A stretch of DNA of 50,002 nucleotides from contig JAACFB010000028.1 of assembly GCA_009937615.1 (NCBI GenBank), positions 1-50,002 on the forward strand, read 5' to 3'. Positions 34,179-43,737 of the stretch are shown piece after piece (positions within the stretch are counted from its first letter, which is position 1; each line of letters starts with the position of its first letter). The translations under genes and the position numbers were made by a program. The notes beneath the pieces are model-generated. The model saw only the letters and a list, made by a program, of their open reading frames with translations. It did not search any database and had not been told where the DNA came from. This DNA is from Gammaproteobacteria bacterium (lineage in GTDB: Bacteria > Pseudomonadota > Gammaproteobacteria > Steroidobacterales > Woeseiaceae).

Positions 34179-36314
34179 TCAGGACTTGCGCTTGACCGAT
34201 ATGACGTTGGGCAGTTGCTCGAGACGAACAATGACACTACTGAGCGTTGGCAAGTCGCGTATCTCGATACTGATATGCATGACTGATTGCATCGACTCGG
34301 GATCTGTATGGCTCGACAGGCCTGTTACGTTGGCATTCTCATCGGCCAGGACCGCGCTGATATCACGCAGCAGGCCACTTCGGTCAATGGCGCGCAGCAA
34401 GAGATCGACGGGGTATGTCGCTGTTTCGGAGGTTCCCCAACTGACCTCGATGATACGTTCAGGATTGCGCTGATTCAGGCTCAGGAAATTACCGCAATCC
34501 TGCCGATGAATACTGACGCCACGTCCCTGGGTGATGTAGCCGACGATTGGCTCCGGCGGCACCGGCCGGCAACATCGTGCAAAATTCGACAGCAAATCGC
34601 CGATTCCACTGACAGCGGCCGATTCCGTCGACGTATCCTTGTGTCGCGCAGGGCGCTTGACAGGTAACCGCTCGGGTGACGCGATGCCCCGCATGCTTTG
34701 CAGTGCCGTGGCGATTGCAGCCGACGTAAGGTCACCCGCACCCAATGCGACGCAGAGAGTGGTTGTATTTTTGTGCTTTAACTGATGGGCGACATCGTCC
34801 GTTGCAACATCACGCACGTTGAGGCGACTCAATTCGCGATCCAGAATTTCCCGGCCCTGCCGAAGGTGCTGATCGCGGTCCTGTAGCCGAAACCAGTTGC
34901 GTACTTTGGCGCGTGAGCGCGAGCCCGCCAGATAACCGAGTTTCGGGCTCAGCCAGTCACGGCTCGGTTGCGCCTGGCGACCGGTGATGATTTCAATCTG
35001 GTCACCGGTCGATACCTTGTAGGTGAGAGGTACAATGCGCCCATTGACCTTCGCGCCACGGCACCGGTGCCCGACCTGCGTATGCACGTGATAAGCGAAA
35101 TCGAGCGGGGTCGCATTCGCAGGTAGCTCGACGACGTCACCCTTCGGGCTGATTGCGTAAACATGATCCTCAAAAACATCGCCACGAATTTGCGCAAGCA
35201 GGTCTTCTGCATCTTCGTTGGGTTCCAGCAGTTGACGAAGAAAGCGAATCTTTTGATCGAATGCGGCCGGGGAACTGCCAACACCTTCTTTGTATCGCCA
35301 GTGTGCTGCGACACCCAGCTCAGCCTGACGATGCATGTCATGCGAGCGGATTTGAACCTCGACAGTTTGGCCGTCGGGTCCGATGACTGCTGTATGCAGT
35401 GACCGGTAGTTATTTTCCTTTGGATTCGCGATGTAGTCATCGAATTCGCCGGGGAGGTAAGGCCACAGATTGTGGACACATCCAAGTGCCGCGTAGCAAT
35501 CTTTGACATCGTCGACAAGGACCCTGATCGCTCGAATATCGTACAGGCTGTCGAGATTTCTGCCTTTACGCTGCATTTTCCGCCAGATGCTGTAAATATG
35601 TTTCGGGCGTCCCGTGACCTTGGCCCGTATCCCCAGGTTTTCGAGTTCAGCCTGTAGTGCGGCCCTGGTCTTTTCGATGAACTGTTCCCGTTCCTCGCGT
35701 TTTTCGTTCAGCGCATTAGCGATGGATCTGTAGGTCTCCGGTTCGAGGTATCGAAATGCATAGTCTTCGAGCTCCCACTTCAACTGCCAAACCCCGAGGC
35801 GGTTGGCGAGCGCGGCATAGATTTCTCGAGTTTCTATGGCGATCGCTCTTTGCTCGGCCGCAGGGGCCGTTCGTGCCCGCCGGACTTTGTACAGCTGTTC
35901 CGCAATTCGGATCAGGACGAGGCGAACATCCGACACAACTGCGAGCAGCATCTTGCGCAATGCCTCGGACTGACTGACTGCCAGGGCCTCGCCGGGCTGC
36001 CAGTCGGCGGGCAGTGAAAACCGGCCGAGCTGCACTAAATCAATAATAATTTGAGATAAGTACGATATTTGACTGTTTTCTATAGAATTAATGTTTATCT
36101 TGTCGTCGCGGACCAGGGGATAGATTAGGGCGGCAGCGACCAGCTTGTCGGACAAGCCGAGTGACGCAATGATGTCCGCGATCGCTTGCCCCTCATCAAT
36201 TGCGGCGGTGAGCGAGTTGTCCGCGGGTAGTTCGTGCAGAAACCGTCCCGCGGCGGCGACGCTGTCGAGCGTCTGGCCTTCGATATCCTGATTGGGAGGC
36301 TGAGATTCCGACAT
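34179..36314 (-). CDS. relA: GTP pyrophosphokinase RelA (synthetase-type RSH)
   Basis: A 711-aa stringent-response enzyme making (p)ppGpp on ribosomes stalled with uncharged tRNA. The N-terminal hydrolase domain is inactive: the catalytic HD is replaced ([12 protein letters not shown]). The synthetase domain carries [21 protein letters not shown], where EFDD is the EXDD form of RelA rather than RXKD of SpoT. TGS ([20 protein letters not shown]), the zinc-finger/CC region ([17 protein letters not shown]) and a C-terminal ACT domain follow. ATG 36314 ([10 protein letters not shown]) is chosen; frames extend to 36419 without better ribosome-binding sites. Codons near 36040-36100 are unusually AT-rich. 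It is divergent from yebC. Confidence 0.95.
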   Translation of the reverse strand: MSESQPPNQDIEGQTLDSVAAAGRFLHELPADNSLTAAIDEGQAIADIIASLGLSDKLVAAALIYPLVRDDKININSIENSQISYLSQIIIDLVQLGRFSLPADWQPGEALAVSQSEALRKMLLAVVSDVRLVLIRIAEQLYKVRRARTAPAAEQRAIAIETREIYAALANRLGVWQLKWELEDYAFRYLEPETYRSIANALNEKREEREQFIEKTRAALQAELENLGIRAKVTGRPKHIYSIWRKMQRKGRNLDSLYDIRAIRVLVDDVKDCYAALGCVHNLWPYLPGEFDDYIANPKENNYRSLHTAVIGPDGQTVEVQIRSHDMHRQAELGVAAHWRYKEGVGSSPAAFDQKIRFLRQLLEPNEDAEDLLAQIRGDVFEDHVYAISPKGDVVELPANATPLDFAYHVHTQVGHRCRGAKVNGRIVPLTYKVSTGDQIEIITGRQAQPSRDWLSPKLGYLAGSRSRAKVRNWFRLQDRDQHLRQGREILDRELSRLNVRDVATDDVAHQLKHKNTTTLCVALGAGDLTSAAIATALQSMRGIASPERLPVKRPARHKDTSTESAAVSGIGDLLSNFARCCRPVPPEPIVGYITQGRGVSIHRQDCGNFLSLNQRNPERIIEVSWGTSETATYPVDLLLRAIDRSGLLRDISAVLADENANVTGLSSHTDPESMQSVMHISIEIRDLPTLSSVIVRLEQLPNVISVKRKS

Positions 36315-36417
36315 TTCGAAAGAATTCTGTGATGTGCCTGTACTGGCAATAACCGTTATCATACGCGCAGATTTTGGCCCATGGTGGCCGGGTCTTGTTT
36401 GGGCAAAGCAGTGGATC

Positions 36418-37161
36418 ATGGCGGGACATAGTAAATGGGCGAATATTCAACACCGGAAAGGCGCCCAGGATAAGAAGCGCGGCAAGCTTTTTACGAAGCT
36501 GATCCGCGAAATCACGGTTGCCGCGCGCATGGGCGGGGGCGATATCGCGGCCAACCCGCGCCTGCGCCTTGCGGTCGACAAAGCCAGGGCGCAGAGTATG
36601 CCGAAAGACAACATCGAGCGTGCGATCAAGCGCGGTTCGGGAGAGCTCGACGGTGCCGATTATCAGGAAATACGCTACGAAGGCTATGGTCCGGGCGGCA
36701 CTGCCGTAATGGTCGACTGTCTTACCGACAATCGTAACCGCACGGTTGCCGACGTGCGCCACGCGTTTTCAAAATTTGGCGGTAATCTCGGTGCTGATGG
36801 ATCCGTAAATTATCTCTTCAACCAGGTTGGACAGCTGCTGTTCCCGGCAGGCAGCGACGAAGACGCGGTTATGGAGGCCGCGATCGACGCGGGCGCCGAG
36901 GACGTAATTGCCGACGTCGATAATTCGATCGAGGTCTTGACAGAACCCGGCGATTTCGAATCGGTGCGTGACCGGATGGTCGGCGCGGGATTCGAACCGG
37001 AGACGGCGCAGCTGACCATGCGGGCGTCGACGAGCTCATCGCTTGAAGCGAAAGAGGCGGACTCCATGGTCAAGTTGCTCGAAATGCTCGAGGATATTGA
37101 CGATGTGCAGGACGTATACAGCAATGCCGACATCTCCGACGATGTGCTCGAGCAACTTTGA
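36418..37161 (+). CDS. yebC: YebC/PmpR family protein (TACO1-like)
   Basis: A 247-aa cytoplasmic protein starting [22 protein letters not shown], the strongly conserved YebC N-terminus. [35 protein letters not shown] and [26 protein letters not shown] follow. Family members have been described as transcriptional regulators and, more recently, as translation factors relieving stalling at proline-rich stretches. It precedes ruvC by 21 bp, the usual yebC-ruvCAB order. ATG 36418 is the family start although the frame is open from 36334. Confidence 0.96.
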   Translation: MAGHSKWANIQHRKGAQDKKRGKLFTKLIREITVAARMGGGDIAANPRLRLAVDKARAQSMPKDNIERAIKRGSGELDGADYQEIRYEGYGPGGTAVMVDCLTDNRNRTVADVRHAFSKFGGNLGADGSVNYLFNQVGQLLFPAGSDEDAVMEAAIDAGAEDVIADVDNSIEVLTEPGDFESVRDRMVGAGFEPETAQLTMRASTSSSLEAKEADSMVKLLEMLEDIDDVQDVYSNADISDDVLEQL

Positions 37162-37182
37162 GGTGTCACTGAGCGTGCAATT

Positions 37183-37704
37183 TTGAGCGAAAAAAGACGC
37201 ATACTTGGTATCGATCCCGGATCGCGATTGACAGGATTCGGTGTACTCGATTTCGCCGGCGACCGCCCCACTTATGTTGCGAGCGGCACGGTCAGGACTC
37301 CTGAGGGCTCGTTTCCGGACAGGCTCAAACGAATTTTTATTTCCGTCGGCGAAATTGTCGAAAAATACCGGCCGGATATTGTTGCGATCGAGAGCGTGTT
37401 CATGGCGCGAAATGCCGGCAGTGCGCTGAAACTCGGTCACGCGCGATCGGCAGCACTATGTGCGACGTTTGCCTTCGATGTCGAGGTTTTCGAGTATGCT
37501 CCGCGCGAGATCAAACAGGCCATTGTTGGCAACGGATCAGCGAGCAAGGAGCAGGTCCAGCATATGATTGTCTCACTGTTGCAACTTGATGGGGCCCCAT
37601 CGAGCGACGCGGCAGATGCGCTCGCTGCGGCCATATGCCACGGGCATCAACGAACATTGATATCCCGGCTTAACAAGGGTGCAACCATGGCAGGGTTACG
37701 ATGA
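37183..37704 (+). CDS. ruvC: Crossover junction endodeoxyribonuclease RuvC
   Basis: A 173-aa Holliday-junction resolvase. Catalytic acidic residues Asp11, Glu70, Asp142 and Asp145 are all present in LGIDPGSRLTGFG, IVAIESVF and SSDAADALAAAICH, each offset by exactly four from E. coli RuvC (7, 66, 138, 141). The start is TTG at 37183; the only nearby alternative (GTG at about 37175) meets a stop at once. It overlaps ruvA by 4 nt (ATGA) and acts with RuvAB in recombination repair. Confidence 0.97.
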   Translation: MSEKRRILGIDPGSRLTGFGVLDFAGDRPTYVASGTVRTPEGSFPDRLKRIFISVGEIVEKYRPDIVAIESVFMARNAGSALKLGHARSAALCATFAFDVEVFEYAPREIKQAIVGNGSASKEQVQHMIVSLLQLDGAPSSDAADALAAAICHGHQRTLISRLNKGATMAGLR

Positions 37705-38288
37705 TTGGGTCGCTTCACGGCCGGCTGACAATGAAACAGGCACCGCAAATTATCGTTGAGTGCCAGGGTGTCGGTTATGAAGTCGAAACTCCGATGTCAA
37801 CATTTCTCGACCTGCCGAATATTGGTGAGGACCTGTTTCTTTACACGCATTTGCTCGTCAGGGATGACGCACACATGCTGTTCGGCTTTGCCTCTGAGGC
37901 CGAGCGGCATCTGTTTCGTGCGCTGTTGAAGATATCGGGAGTCGGCGCGAAGATGGGACTGGCGATCCTGTCGACAATGAAGGTCGATGATTTCGAACGA
38001 TGTGTCGAGTATGAAGATGCTGCAACGCTGGTCAAGATTCCCGGCGTCGGCAAGAAGACCGCTGAACGATTGATCATCGAAATGCGCGACCGGATCGACA
38101 GAACGCACGCGGCGCCTGATGTTACGGCAATTTCGGCGCAATCCAATCCACGTTCCGAGGCCGTGGACGCACTTGTCGCGCTCGGTTACAAGGTCAAGGA
38201 GGTTAATCAGCTGATCGGCCGCATGGATGTAGACGGCAAGTCCGCCGAAGACATTATTCGGCTTGCATTGCGGCAGGCTGCGAGATAG
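37701..38288 (+). CDS. ruvA: Holliday junction branch-migration protein RuvA
   Basis: A 195-aa junction-binding subunit. The N-terminal OB fold starts [13 protein letters not shown] and is followed by two helix-hairpin-helix motifs ([16 protein letters not shown] at about residue 73 and [15 protein letters not shown] at about 109). A flexible linker leads to the C-terminal RuvB-binding domain ([20 protein letters not shown]). Tetramers load RuvB rings onto the junction. It overlaps ruvC by 4 nt and ends 4 bp before ruvB, so the three are one operon. Confidence 0.97.
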   Translation: MIGSLHGRLTMKQAPQIIVECQGVGYEVETPMSTFLDLPNIGEDLFLYTHLLVRDDAHMLFGFASEAERHLFRALLKISGVGAKMGLAILSTMKVDDFERCVEYEDAATLVKIPGVGKKTAERLIIEMRDRIDRTHAAPDVTAISAQSNPRSEAVDALVALGYKVKEVNQLIGRMDVDGKSAEDIIRLALRQAAR

Positions 38289-38292
38289 CGAT

Positions 38293-39342
38293 ATGGGCGG
38301 CATCGAAACCGAACGACTGACGAGTGCAGAGCCACGTACCGAGGACCGTGCCTTCGACCGGGCAATTCGGCCGAAGACCCTGGTCGACTATGTTGGCCAG
38401 CCGGGCGTCAAGCAGCAGATGGGCATCTTCGTCGAGGCCGCCCGTCGACGTAGCGAAGCGCTCGATCACGTCCTCATATTCGGTCCTCCGGGGCTGGGCA
38501 AGACCACCCTCGCGCATATCGTTGCCAACGAAATGCGCGTTAATCTTCGCCAGACCTCGGGTCCGGTACTCGAGCGTCCCGGAGATCTTGCCGCCATCCT
38601 CACGAACCTGGAACCCAATGACGTGCTGTTTGTCGATGAAATCCATCGGCTGAGTCCCGTCGTTGAAGAGGTTTTGTATCCGGCAATGGAAGATTTCCAG
38701 CTCGACATCATGATTGGCGAGGGACCAGCCGCCAGGTCGATAAAACTGGACCTGCCTCCGTTTACACTGGTCGGCGCGACGACTCGGGCGGGACTGCTGA
38801 CTTCGCCGCTGCGCGACCGGTTCGGCATCGTGCAGCGCCTGGAGTTTTATACGTTTGAAGACCTGGAGGCGATTGCACGTCGTTCCGCAGGTATTTTGAA
38901 CTTACCGATTGACGGCGAGGGTGCGGCGGAGATCGCGAAGCGTGCGCGCGGCACGCCGCGCATAGCGAACCGGCTGCTGCGCCGCGTGCGCGATTTTGCG
39001 GAGGTAGAGGCCAACGGCGTCGTTACGGGCGAAGTGGCGGTCAGCGCCATGGACATGCTGCAGGTGGACCCCCACGGCTTTGATGCGATGGACCGGCGCC
39101 TTCTACAAACGATCATTGAGAAGTTCGAAGGCGGTCCGGTTGGCATAGAGAGCCTTGCAGCAGCTGTCGGCGAGGAGCGCGGTACCATTGAGGACGTGCT
39201 CGAGCCGTACCTGATCCAGCAGGGATTCATGATGCGCACGGCCAGGGGGCGCGTGGCGACCAAGAGTGCGTATCTGCATCTCGGCCTGAAAGCGCCTACG
39301 TCGTCGACTCCGGCTGAATTGCCGCTGTTTGACGAGGACTGA
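38293..39342 (+). CDS. ruvB: Holliday junction DNA helicase RuvB
   Basis: A 349-aa AAA+ motor. It has the N-terminal [16 protein letters not shown], Walker [10 protein letters not shown] (64-72), Walker [10 protein letters not shown], the RuvB beta-hairpin region, sensor 1 ([20 protein letters not shown], with the arginine finger) and the C-terminal winged helix ([20 protein letters not shown]). ATG 38293 (MGGIETERL) is the family-like start; the frame opens upstream inside ruvA. It drives branch migration with RuvA. Confidence 0.98.
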   Translation: MGGIETERLTSAEPRTEDRAFDRAIRPKTLVDYVGQPGVKQQMGIFVEAARRRSEALDHVLIFGPPGLGKTTLAHIVANEMRVNLRQTSGPVLERPGDLAAILTNLEPNDVLFVDEIHRLSPVVEEVLYPAMEDFQLDIMIGEGPAARSIKLDLPPFTLVGATTRAGLLTSPLRDRFGIVQRLEFYTFEDLEAIARRSAGILNLPIDGEGAAEIAKRARGTPRIANRLLRRVRDFAEVEANGVVTGEVAVSAMDMLQVDPHGFDAMDRRLLQTIIEKFEGGPVGIESLAAAVGEERGTIEDVLEPYLIQQGFMMRTARGRVATKSAYLHLGLKAPTSSTPAELPLFDED

Positions 39343-39349
39343 TCCGCCG

Positions 39350-39775
39350 ATGACAGCCGCCGCAAGCGTAACGCCGTTTGTTTGGCCGATACGCGTTTAC
39401 TACGAGGACACCGATGCGCAAGGTGTCGTTTACTACGCCAATTATTTTCGTTTCATGGAGCGTGCGCGAACCGAGTGGTTGCGCGCGTTGGGAGTCGACC
39501 AGGTGGCGTTACTGAACGAAGAGCGGCGAATGTTTGTCGTCACTGAGACTAAAGCAGAGTTTCTTGCACCCGCGCGCTTCAGCGATCAAGTCGTCGTTAC
39601 CGCGAGGCTTTCCAAGCTTGGTCGGGCGACATTCGATATTGAACAGAACGTCTATCTTGACAGCCTCGAGGGCAGGCTGTTGCTGCGGGGGGATGTAAGA
39701 GCGGCTTACATCGATGCCGATACCCTGCGGCCAAAGCGTGTCCCGGCATCCATTTTCGAAGGAATACCATCATGA
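39350..39775 (+). CDS. ybgC: Tol-Pal-associated acyl-CoA thioesterase YbgC
   Basis: A 141-aa hot-dog-fold thioesterase. The catalytic Asp lies in YYEDTDAQGVVYYANYFRFMERAR, the 4-hydroxybenzoyl-CoA thioesterase-type signature, and FDIEQNVYLDSLEGRLLLRGDVRAAYID follows. E. coli YbgC hydrolyses short and long acyl-CoAs and is linked to phospholipid metabolism. The ATG at 39350 is 7 bp after the ruvB stop. The gene overlaps tolQ by 4 nt and begins the ybgC-tol-pal cluster. Confidence 0.95.
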   Translation: MTAAASVTPFVWPIRVYYEDTDAQGVVYYANYFRFMERARTEWLRALGVDQVALLNEERRMFVVTETKAEFLAPARFSDQVVVTARLSKLGRATFDIEQNVYLDSLEGRLLLRGDVRAAYIDADTLRPKRVPASIFEGIPS

Positions 39776-40458
39776 CTTCAGACATGTCCATAGTCGGCCT
39801 GCTGTTCGACGCCAGTTTGCCGGTACAGCTTGTAATGCTATTGCTAGTCATTGCCTCGGTCATGTCCTGGAGCATTATTTTTACCAAGCGGAGGCTTGTC
39901 CGGCGAACGGCGGAAGCATCGGATGAGTTCGAAGCGAGCTTCTGGTCGGGTGGCGATTTGAATACGCTGTACCAGAACACGACCCGGGACCGCGGCAGCA
40001 ACGTTGGAATGTCGAGGATCTTCGAGGCGGGGTTTCGAGAGTTCAATCGGGCAATTCAACAGGGCGGCATCAATGCCGACAAGGTCATCGAAGAATGCCG
40101 GCGCGCAATGCGCGTCGCCCAGATGCGCGAGGTCGACCGGCTCGAACAAGGCCTGGCCACGCTCGCGACAATCGGCTCCACGAGCCCGTATGTCGGTTTG
40201 TTCGGAACCGTGTGGGGCATCATGAACGCCTTCATCGGCCTGGCCAATGTCCAGTCGGCAACGCTGGCGGTCGTTGCGCCGCCGATTGCCGAGGCATTGA
40301 TCGCAACGGCCATGGGGCTGTTTGCCGCCATTCCTGCCGTGATCGCCTATAACCGCTATGCAGATAAGGTCGTGCGGCTGGAGTACCGCTACGACGGTTT
40401 CACCGAGGAATTCTCGAGCATCCTGCAGCGCCATGTGCGTAACAAGCAGGGAGATTGA
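39772..40458 (+). CDS. tolQ: Tol-Pal system inner-membrane subunit TolQ
   Basis: A 228-aa member of the TolQ/ExbB/MotA proton-channel family with three membrane helices (about residues 14-35, 133-155 and 165-190). The long cytoplasmic stretch between helices 1 and 2 is charged. The second helix contains the family GLFGTVWGIMNAF, and the third has AIPAVIAYN. With TolR it forms the proton-powered motor that energises TolA for outer-membrane constriction during division. It overlaps ybgC by ATGA and is followed by tolR after 1 nt. Confidence 0.96.
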   Translation: MTSDMSIVGLLFDASLPVQLVMLLLVIASVMSWSIIFTKRRLVRRTAEASDEFEASFWSGGDLNTLYQNTTRDRGSNVGMSRIFEAGFREFNRAIQQGGINADKVIEECRRAMRVAQMREVDRLEQGLATLATIGSTSPYVGLFGTVWGIMNAFIGLANVQSATLAVVAPPIAEALIATAMGLFAAIPAVIAYNRYADKVVRLEYRYDGFTEEFSSILQRHVRNKQGD

Positions 40459-40459
40459 A

Positions 40460-40903
40460 ATGTCTACGCCTTTGCAAAAACGCAAGCTGATGGGTGAAAT
40501 CAATGTCGTTCCATACATTGACGTAATGCTCGTGTTACTGGTGATTTTCATGGTGACGGCGCCGTTGCTGACTCAGGGCATAAAAGTCGAATTGCCCAAG
40601 GCCGGGGCGGAACCGATAGACGAGGTTCCGGATCATCTGCCGGTGGTTCTCAGCGTCGACGCCGAAGGTAATCTGTATATCAATATTGGCGATGATGAGG
40701 ATCAGCCCGCAACAGCGAAGGAGGTAGTCGCAAGAGTTGGCGCGGTTTTACGGAATCGGCCGGACACGCCGATCCTTGTCAAGGCCGACCGGTCTGTAGC
40801 CTATGGAAACGTTGTGGGCGCAATGGTCCTGTTGCAGCAGGGTGGTGCCGACCAGGTCGGTTTTGTCACAGACCCGCTGGATTCCTACCCGGTACCCGAA
40901 TAG
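40460..40903 (+). CDS. tolR: Tol-Pal system protein TolR
   Basis: A 147-aa ExbD/TolR protein: short cytoplasmic N-terminus, one membrane helix (about residues 18-38) with the proton-path Asp21 in YIDVMLVLLVIFM, then a periplasmic domain with the family ILVKADRSVAYGNVVGAMVLLQQGG. ATG 40460 gives the standard N-terminus MSTPLQKRKLMGEINVVPYID; an upstream frame extension inside tolQ is not real. Confidence 0.95.
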   Translation: MSTPLQKRKLMGEINVVPYIDVMLVLLVIFMVTAPLLTQGIKVELPKAGAEPIDEVPDHLPVVLSVDAEGNLYINIGDDEDQPATAKEVVARVGAVLRNRPDTPILVKADRSVAYGNVVGAMVLLQQGGADQVGFVTDPLDSYPVPE

Positions 40904-40914
40904 GTCTGCGACCG

Positions 40915-41778
40915 ATGGTTCAGGACAGACACAACCTGGTGCCGGTAACGCTGGCCGTGCTGATGCACGTCATTTTGTTTGGTTCGCTATTCGTTGTGAT
41001 CGATATGGGCCGAAGAGACCATCCTGCAGTGCCGCTCGCGATCAAGGGAACGCTGGTCACCGACAATGCCGTCGTTATACCGCCAAAGGTTGAAGAGCCC
41101 CCACCACGACCCGATACGAGCGAACAGGAGCGCCTGGCGGCCGAGGAACAGAAGCGCATTGACGATGCGCGCATCGAACAGGAGCGCATGGCGGCCGAGG
41201 AGCAAAAGCGCCTCGATGACGCTCGTATCGAAAAGGAGCGTATCGAGCGTATTCGTCAGCAGGAAGCGGAACAGAAGCGCCTGGCGGAGGAAGCGGAGCG
41301 CAAACGGCAGGCTGACGAACAAAGGCGCCGGCAGGAGGCTGAGGCGGAGCAGGAGCGCAAACGCGTCGAGGCCGAGCGCAGGCGGCAGGAGGAAATCGAG
41401 CGTCAGCGTCAGGAAAACGAGCGCCTCCGGCGCGAAGCGGAATCCACCGCACGGCAAGCCGAGATTGACGCGGAATCCGAAAGGCTCGCTGCGGTCGATG
41501 CCGGAGAGCTGGCCGCCTATCGATTCGCTCTGCAGCAAAAGGTGGAACGAAACTGGGTAAAGCCGGCGAGTTCGCCGCCTGATTTGGAGTGCGAAGTCCG
41601 CGTGCAGCAGTTGGCCGGTGGAGAAGTCGTGAACGTGTCGATCCTGACGTGTAACGGCGATGCCGCGGTCAGGCGTTCGATCGAAGCAGCCATCAATAAG
41701 GCGTCGCCTCTGCCGACACCCCGAAACCCGAATCTGTTTGATCGAAACTTGCGGTTTACATTCAGACCTGAACAATAG
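40915..41778 (+). CDS. tolA: Tol-Pal system protein TolA
   Basis: A 287-aa energy transducer spanning the periplasm. The membrane helix is at residues about 10-30 (LAVLMHVILFGSLFVVIDM) and a Pro-rich collar (PPKVEEPPPRPD) follows. A long Glu/Arg/Gln-rich helical domain II (about 68-195) comes next, then the C-terminal TolA domain III (YRFALQQKVERNWVKP, LECEVRVQQL, LTCNGDAAVRRSIEAAINKASPLP) with two cysteines that probably pair. Domain II contains an 18-residue tandem duplication. It is shorter than E. coli TolA (421 aa), mainly in domain II. The C-terminal domain contacts TolB and Pal. Confidence 0.95.
   Translation: MVQDRHNLVPVTLAVLMHVILFGSLFVVIDMGRRDHPAVPLAIKGTLVTDNAVVIPPKVEEPPPRPDTSEQERLAAEEQKRIDDARIEQERMAAEEQKRLDDARIEKERIERIRQQEAEQKRLAEEAERKRQADEQRRRQEAEAEQERKRVEAERRRQEEIERQRQENERLRREAESTARQAEIDAESERLAAVDAGELAAYRFALQQKVERNWVKPASSPPDLECEVRVQQLAGGEVVNVSILTCNGDAAVRRSIEAAINKASPLPTPRNPNLFDRNLRFTFRPEQ
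41122..41229 (+). repeat. 54-bp tandem duplication within tolA
   Basis: Bases 41122-41175 and 41176-41229 are adjacent copies of a 54-bp unit encoding 18 residues (EQERLAAEEQKRIDDARI, then EQERMAAEEQKRLDDARI). They differ mostly at synonymous or conservative positions. A third partial unit (EKERI) follows. Such in-frame repeats are common in the helical rod of TolA and could vary in number between strains. Confidence 0.85.
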
Positions 41779-41807
41779 GCCCCGAATCACTCATTAACGA
41801 GGCAATC

Positions 41808-43109
41808 GTGCTTAAAAAAGCTTTATCGACAGTTGTTATCATTATTTCGTTCGCGGGCCCGGCATGGGCCGAGCTGGATATAACGATTACCCAGGGAGCC
41901 GGGAAGCGAACGCCAATTGCAGTTGTACCGTTCGGTTGGACCGGCACGACGGCGGATATGCCCTTGGACATCGCTGAGGTGATTGGCAACGATCTTTCTC
42001 GAAGCGGCCGCTTTGCGCCAATCGGCGAGGACGACATGCTGCAGAAGCCGACGGACGGCACCGACGTCGATTTCGATGACTGGTCGATACTCGGCGTCGA
42101 GGCCGTGATCATCGGCCGCGTAACGCAGACCGGAGAAAACGCCTACAGCGTGCAATTCCAGCTTTTCGACGTATTTGGTCGCGATCAACTTGTTGGCTAT
42201 CGTATGCCGGCCAGTCGCGGCACGATGCGACGTGTCGCTCACCGGGCGGCGGACATGATTTATGAGAAGCTGACCGGTATCAAGGGCGTGTTTGATACCA
42301 AAGTCGCCTATGTAACGGCGCAACCCAGAGGCAACGGGCGCCTGTACTCACTGATCGTCTCGGATCAGGATGGCGAGAACGAGTTCAAGATCATGGAGAG
42401 CACCGACCCTATAATGTCTCCGGCCTGGTCGCCCGACAGCCGGCGGCTGGCCTACGTGTCGTTCGAAGGCAATAAGTCATCGATCTTCGTGCAGACGCTA
42501 CGTACCGGCAGCCGCATCCAGGTGTCCAGCAAAGCAGGGATAAACGGGGCGCCCGCTTTTTCCCCGGACGGCCGGAAACTGGTGGTAACGCTGGGCGGCG
42601 TGGATGGCAACCTGGATATCCACGTACTCGATATCAACAGTCGACAGTCACAGCGCCTGACGACGCATCGGGCAATCGATACGGAAGGCAGCTGGTCGCC
42701 GGACGGTCGCTATATCTATTTCACGTCCGATCGCAGCGGTGGCCCGCAGATATATCGCGTGGCCGCAGACGGGGGTACGCCCGAGCGCATTACCTTCGAA
42801 GGGAGTTATAATGCACGACCGCGGTTATCGCCGGACGGCGCAAAACTGGCGATGGTTCACAACGATCGCGGTAATTACCGAATTGCGGTTCTCGACCTGG
42901 AGCGTAAGGACCTTTTGGTGTTGTCAGTGGGAAATCAGGATGAGTCACCAAGTTTCGCGCCGAATAGCGATACGCTGATCTATGCGACGCGCCAGGGCCG
43001 TAACGGGGTGCTGGAGACGGTTTCAGCCGATGGGCTGATTCGACAGCGCCTGGCTTCGGGAGGTGGCGATGTTCGTGAGCCGGTGTGGTCGCCATTTCAA
43101 CGCTTTTAG
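41808..43109 (+). CDS. tolB: Tol-Pal system periplasmic protein TolB
   Basis: A 433-aa periplasmic protein. The signal peptide is MLKKALSTVVIIISFAGPAWA with cleavage before Glu22. The N-terminal TolB domain contains the ITQGAGKRTPIAVVPF segment and ADMIYEKLTGIKGVFDTKVAYV, and it is followed by a six-bladed beta-propeller with repeated PxWSPDSRRLAYVS-type motifs (residues about 200-430). It binds Pal and TolA. The start is GTG at 41808. An extremely AT-rich spacer separates it from pal. Confidence 0.96.
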   Translation: MLKKALSTVVIIISFAGPAWAELDITITQGAGKRTPIAVVPFGWTGTTADMPLDIAEVIGNDLSRSGRFAPIGEDDMLQKPTDGTDVDFDDWSILGVEAVIIGRVTQTGENAYSVQFQLFDVFGRDQLVGYRMPASRGTMRRVAHRAADMIYEKLTGIKGVFDTKVAYVTAQPRGNGRLYSLIVSDQDGENEFKIMESTDPIMSPAWSPDSRRLAYVSFEGNKSSIFVQTLRTGSRIQVSSKAGINGAPAFSPDGRKLVVTLGGVDGNLDIHVLDINSRQSQRLTTHRAIDTEGSWSPDGRYIYFTSDRSGGPQIYRVAADGGTPERITFEGSYNARPRLSPDGAKLAMVHNDRGNYRIAVLDLERKDLLVLSVGNQDESPSFAPNSDTLIYATRQGRNGVLETVSADGLIRQRLASGGGDVREPVWSPFQRF

Positions 43110-43193
43110 TATCATAGTTAACATTAATTATTTCTATTAATATATTGATTAATATATATATATTTTAAAATTTTATTACGGAAGGACAATGTC
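43110..43193 (+). other. Extremely AT-rich spacer between tolB and pal
   Basis: Bases 43111-43180 contain only 7 G/C of 70 by hand count, in an otherwise GC-rich region. The segment has repeated ATTAAT/AATATAT motifs, including TTAATATATTGATTAATATATATATAT-like alternation, and several -10-like hexamers. It ends in a good GGAAGGA Shine-Dalgarno for pal. It probably carries a separate pal promoter, an mRNA-processing site or a nucleoid-protein binding tract. No intrinsic terminator was seen. Confidence 0.6.
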
Positions 43194-43721
43194 ATGTCTC
43201 AGCACAAACTGATCGTCGCCAGCCTGTTGGCTGCACTGCTGATTGGTTGCTCGTCATCTCGGTCGATTCCGGACCCGGAACCAACTGATTCTGCAGTGGA
43301 GAGCAGTGGCGGTGGTTCGGCGACGGACGCGTATGGCAGCGATACGATGGGAGGCGGCGAACCGATTGATTATGATCCGACGGCCGGCGAACTGGCCAAT
43401 ATCTTCTATTTCGATTTTGACTCCGCCGAACTGCGTCCTGAAGATACGGATATAGTCGCCCGGCACGCAATGCAGCTGGCGGGCAATTCGAATTTGCGCG
43501 TCCGGCTTGAAGGGCATGCGGACGAACGCGGATCCCGGGAGTACAACATCGGCCTCGGTGAGCGACGCTCACAAACTGTCCGCCGGATGCTGCTGATCCA
43601 GGGCGCCGCGACCTCGCAGATATCGACGGTCAGTTTTGGCGAGGAGAGGCCCGCAGCGATGGGCGACAGCGAGGATGACTACGCCCAGAATCGGCGAGTC
43701 GAGATCAAGTATACAAATTGA
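43194..43721 (+). CDS. pal: Peptidoglycan-associated lipoprotein Pal
   Basis: A 175-aa outer-membrane lipoprotein. The signal MSQHKLIVASLLAALLIGC ends in Cys19 (lipobox LIGC) with Ser at +2, which favours outer-membrane sorting. A Ser/Gly-rich linker of about 45 residues follows, then an OmpA-C domain (IFYFDFDSAEL, LRVRLEGHADERGSREYNIGLGERRSQTVRRML) that binds peptidoglycan diaminopimelate. It partners TolB and TolA for outer-membrane attachment. It is separated from tolB by an 84-bp AT-rich spacer. Confidence 0.97.
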   Translation: MSQHKLIVASLLAALLIGCSSSRSIPDPEPTDSAVESSGGGSATDAYGSDTMGGGEPIDYDPTAGELANIFYFDFDSAELRPEDTDIVARHAMQLAGNSNLRVRLEGHADERGSREYNIGLGERRSQTVRRMLLIQGAATSQISTVSFGEERPAAMGDSEDDYAQNRRVEIKYTN

Positions 43722-43737
43722 GCCGGACGAATTGATA

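Noticed and set aside
41075..41452. Proline/arginine-rich minus-strand frame opposite tolA
   Set aside because: The composition is the reverse complement of the Glu/Arg/Gln repeats of TolA. It is not a gene.
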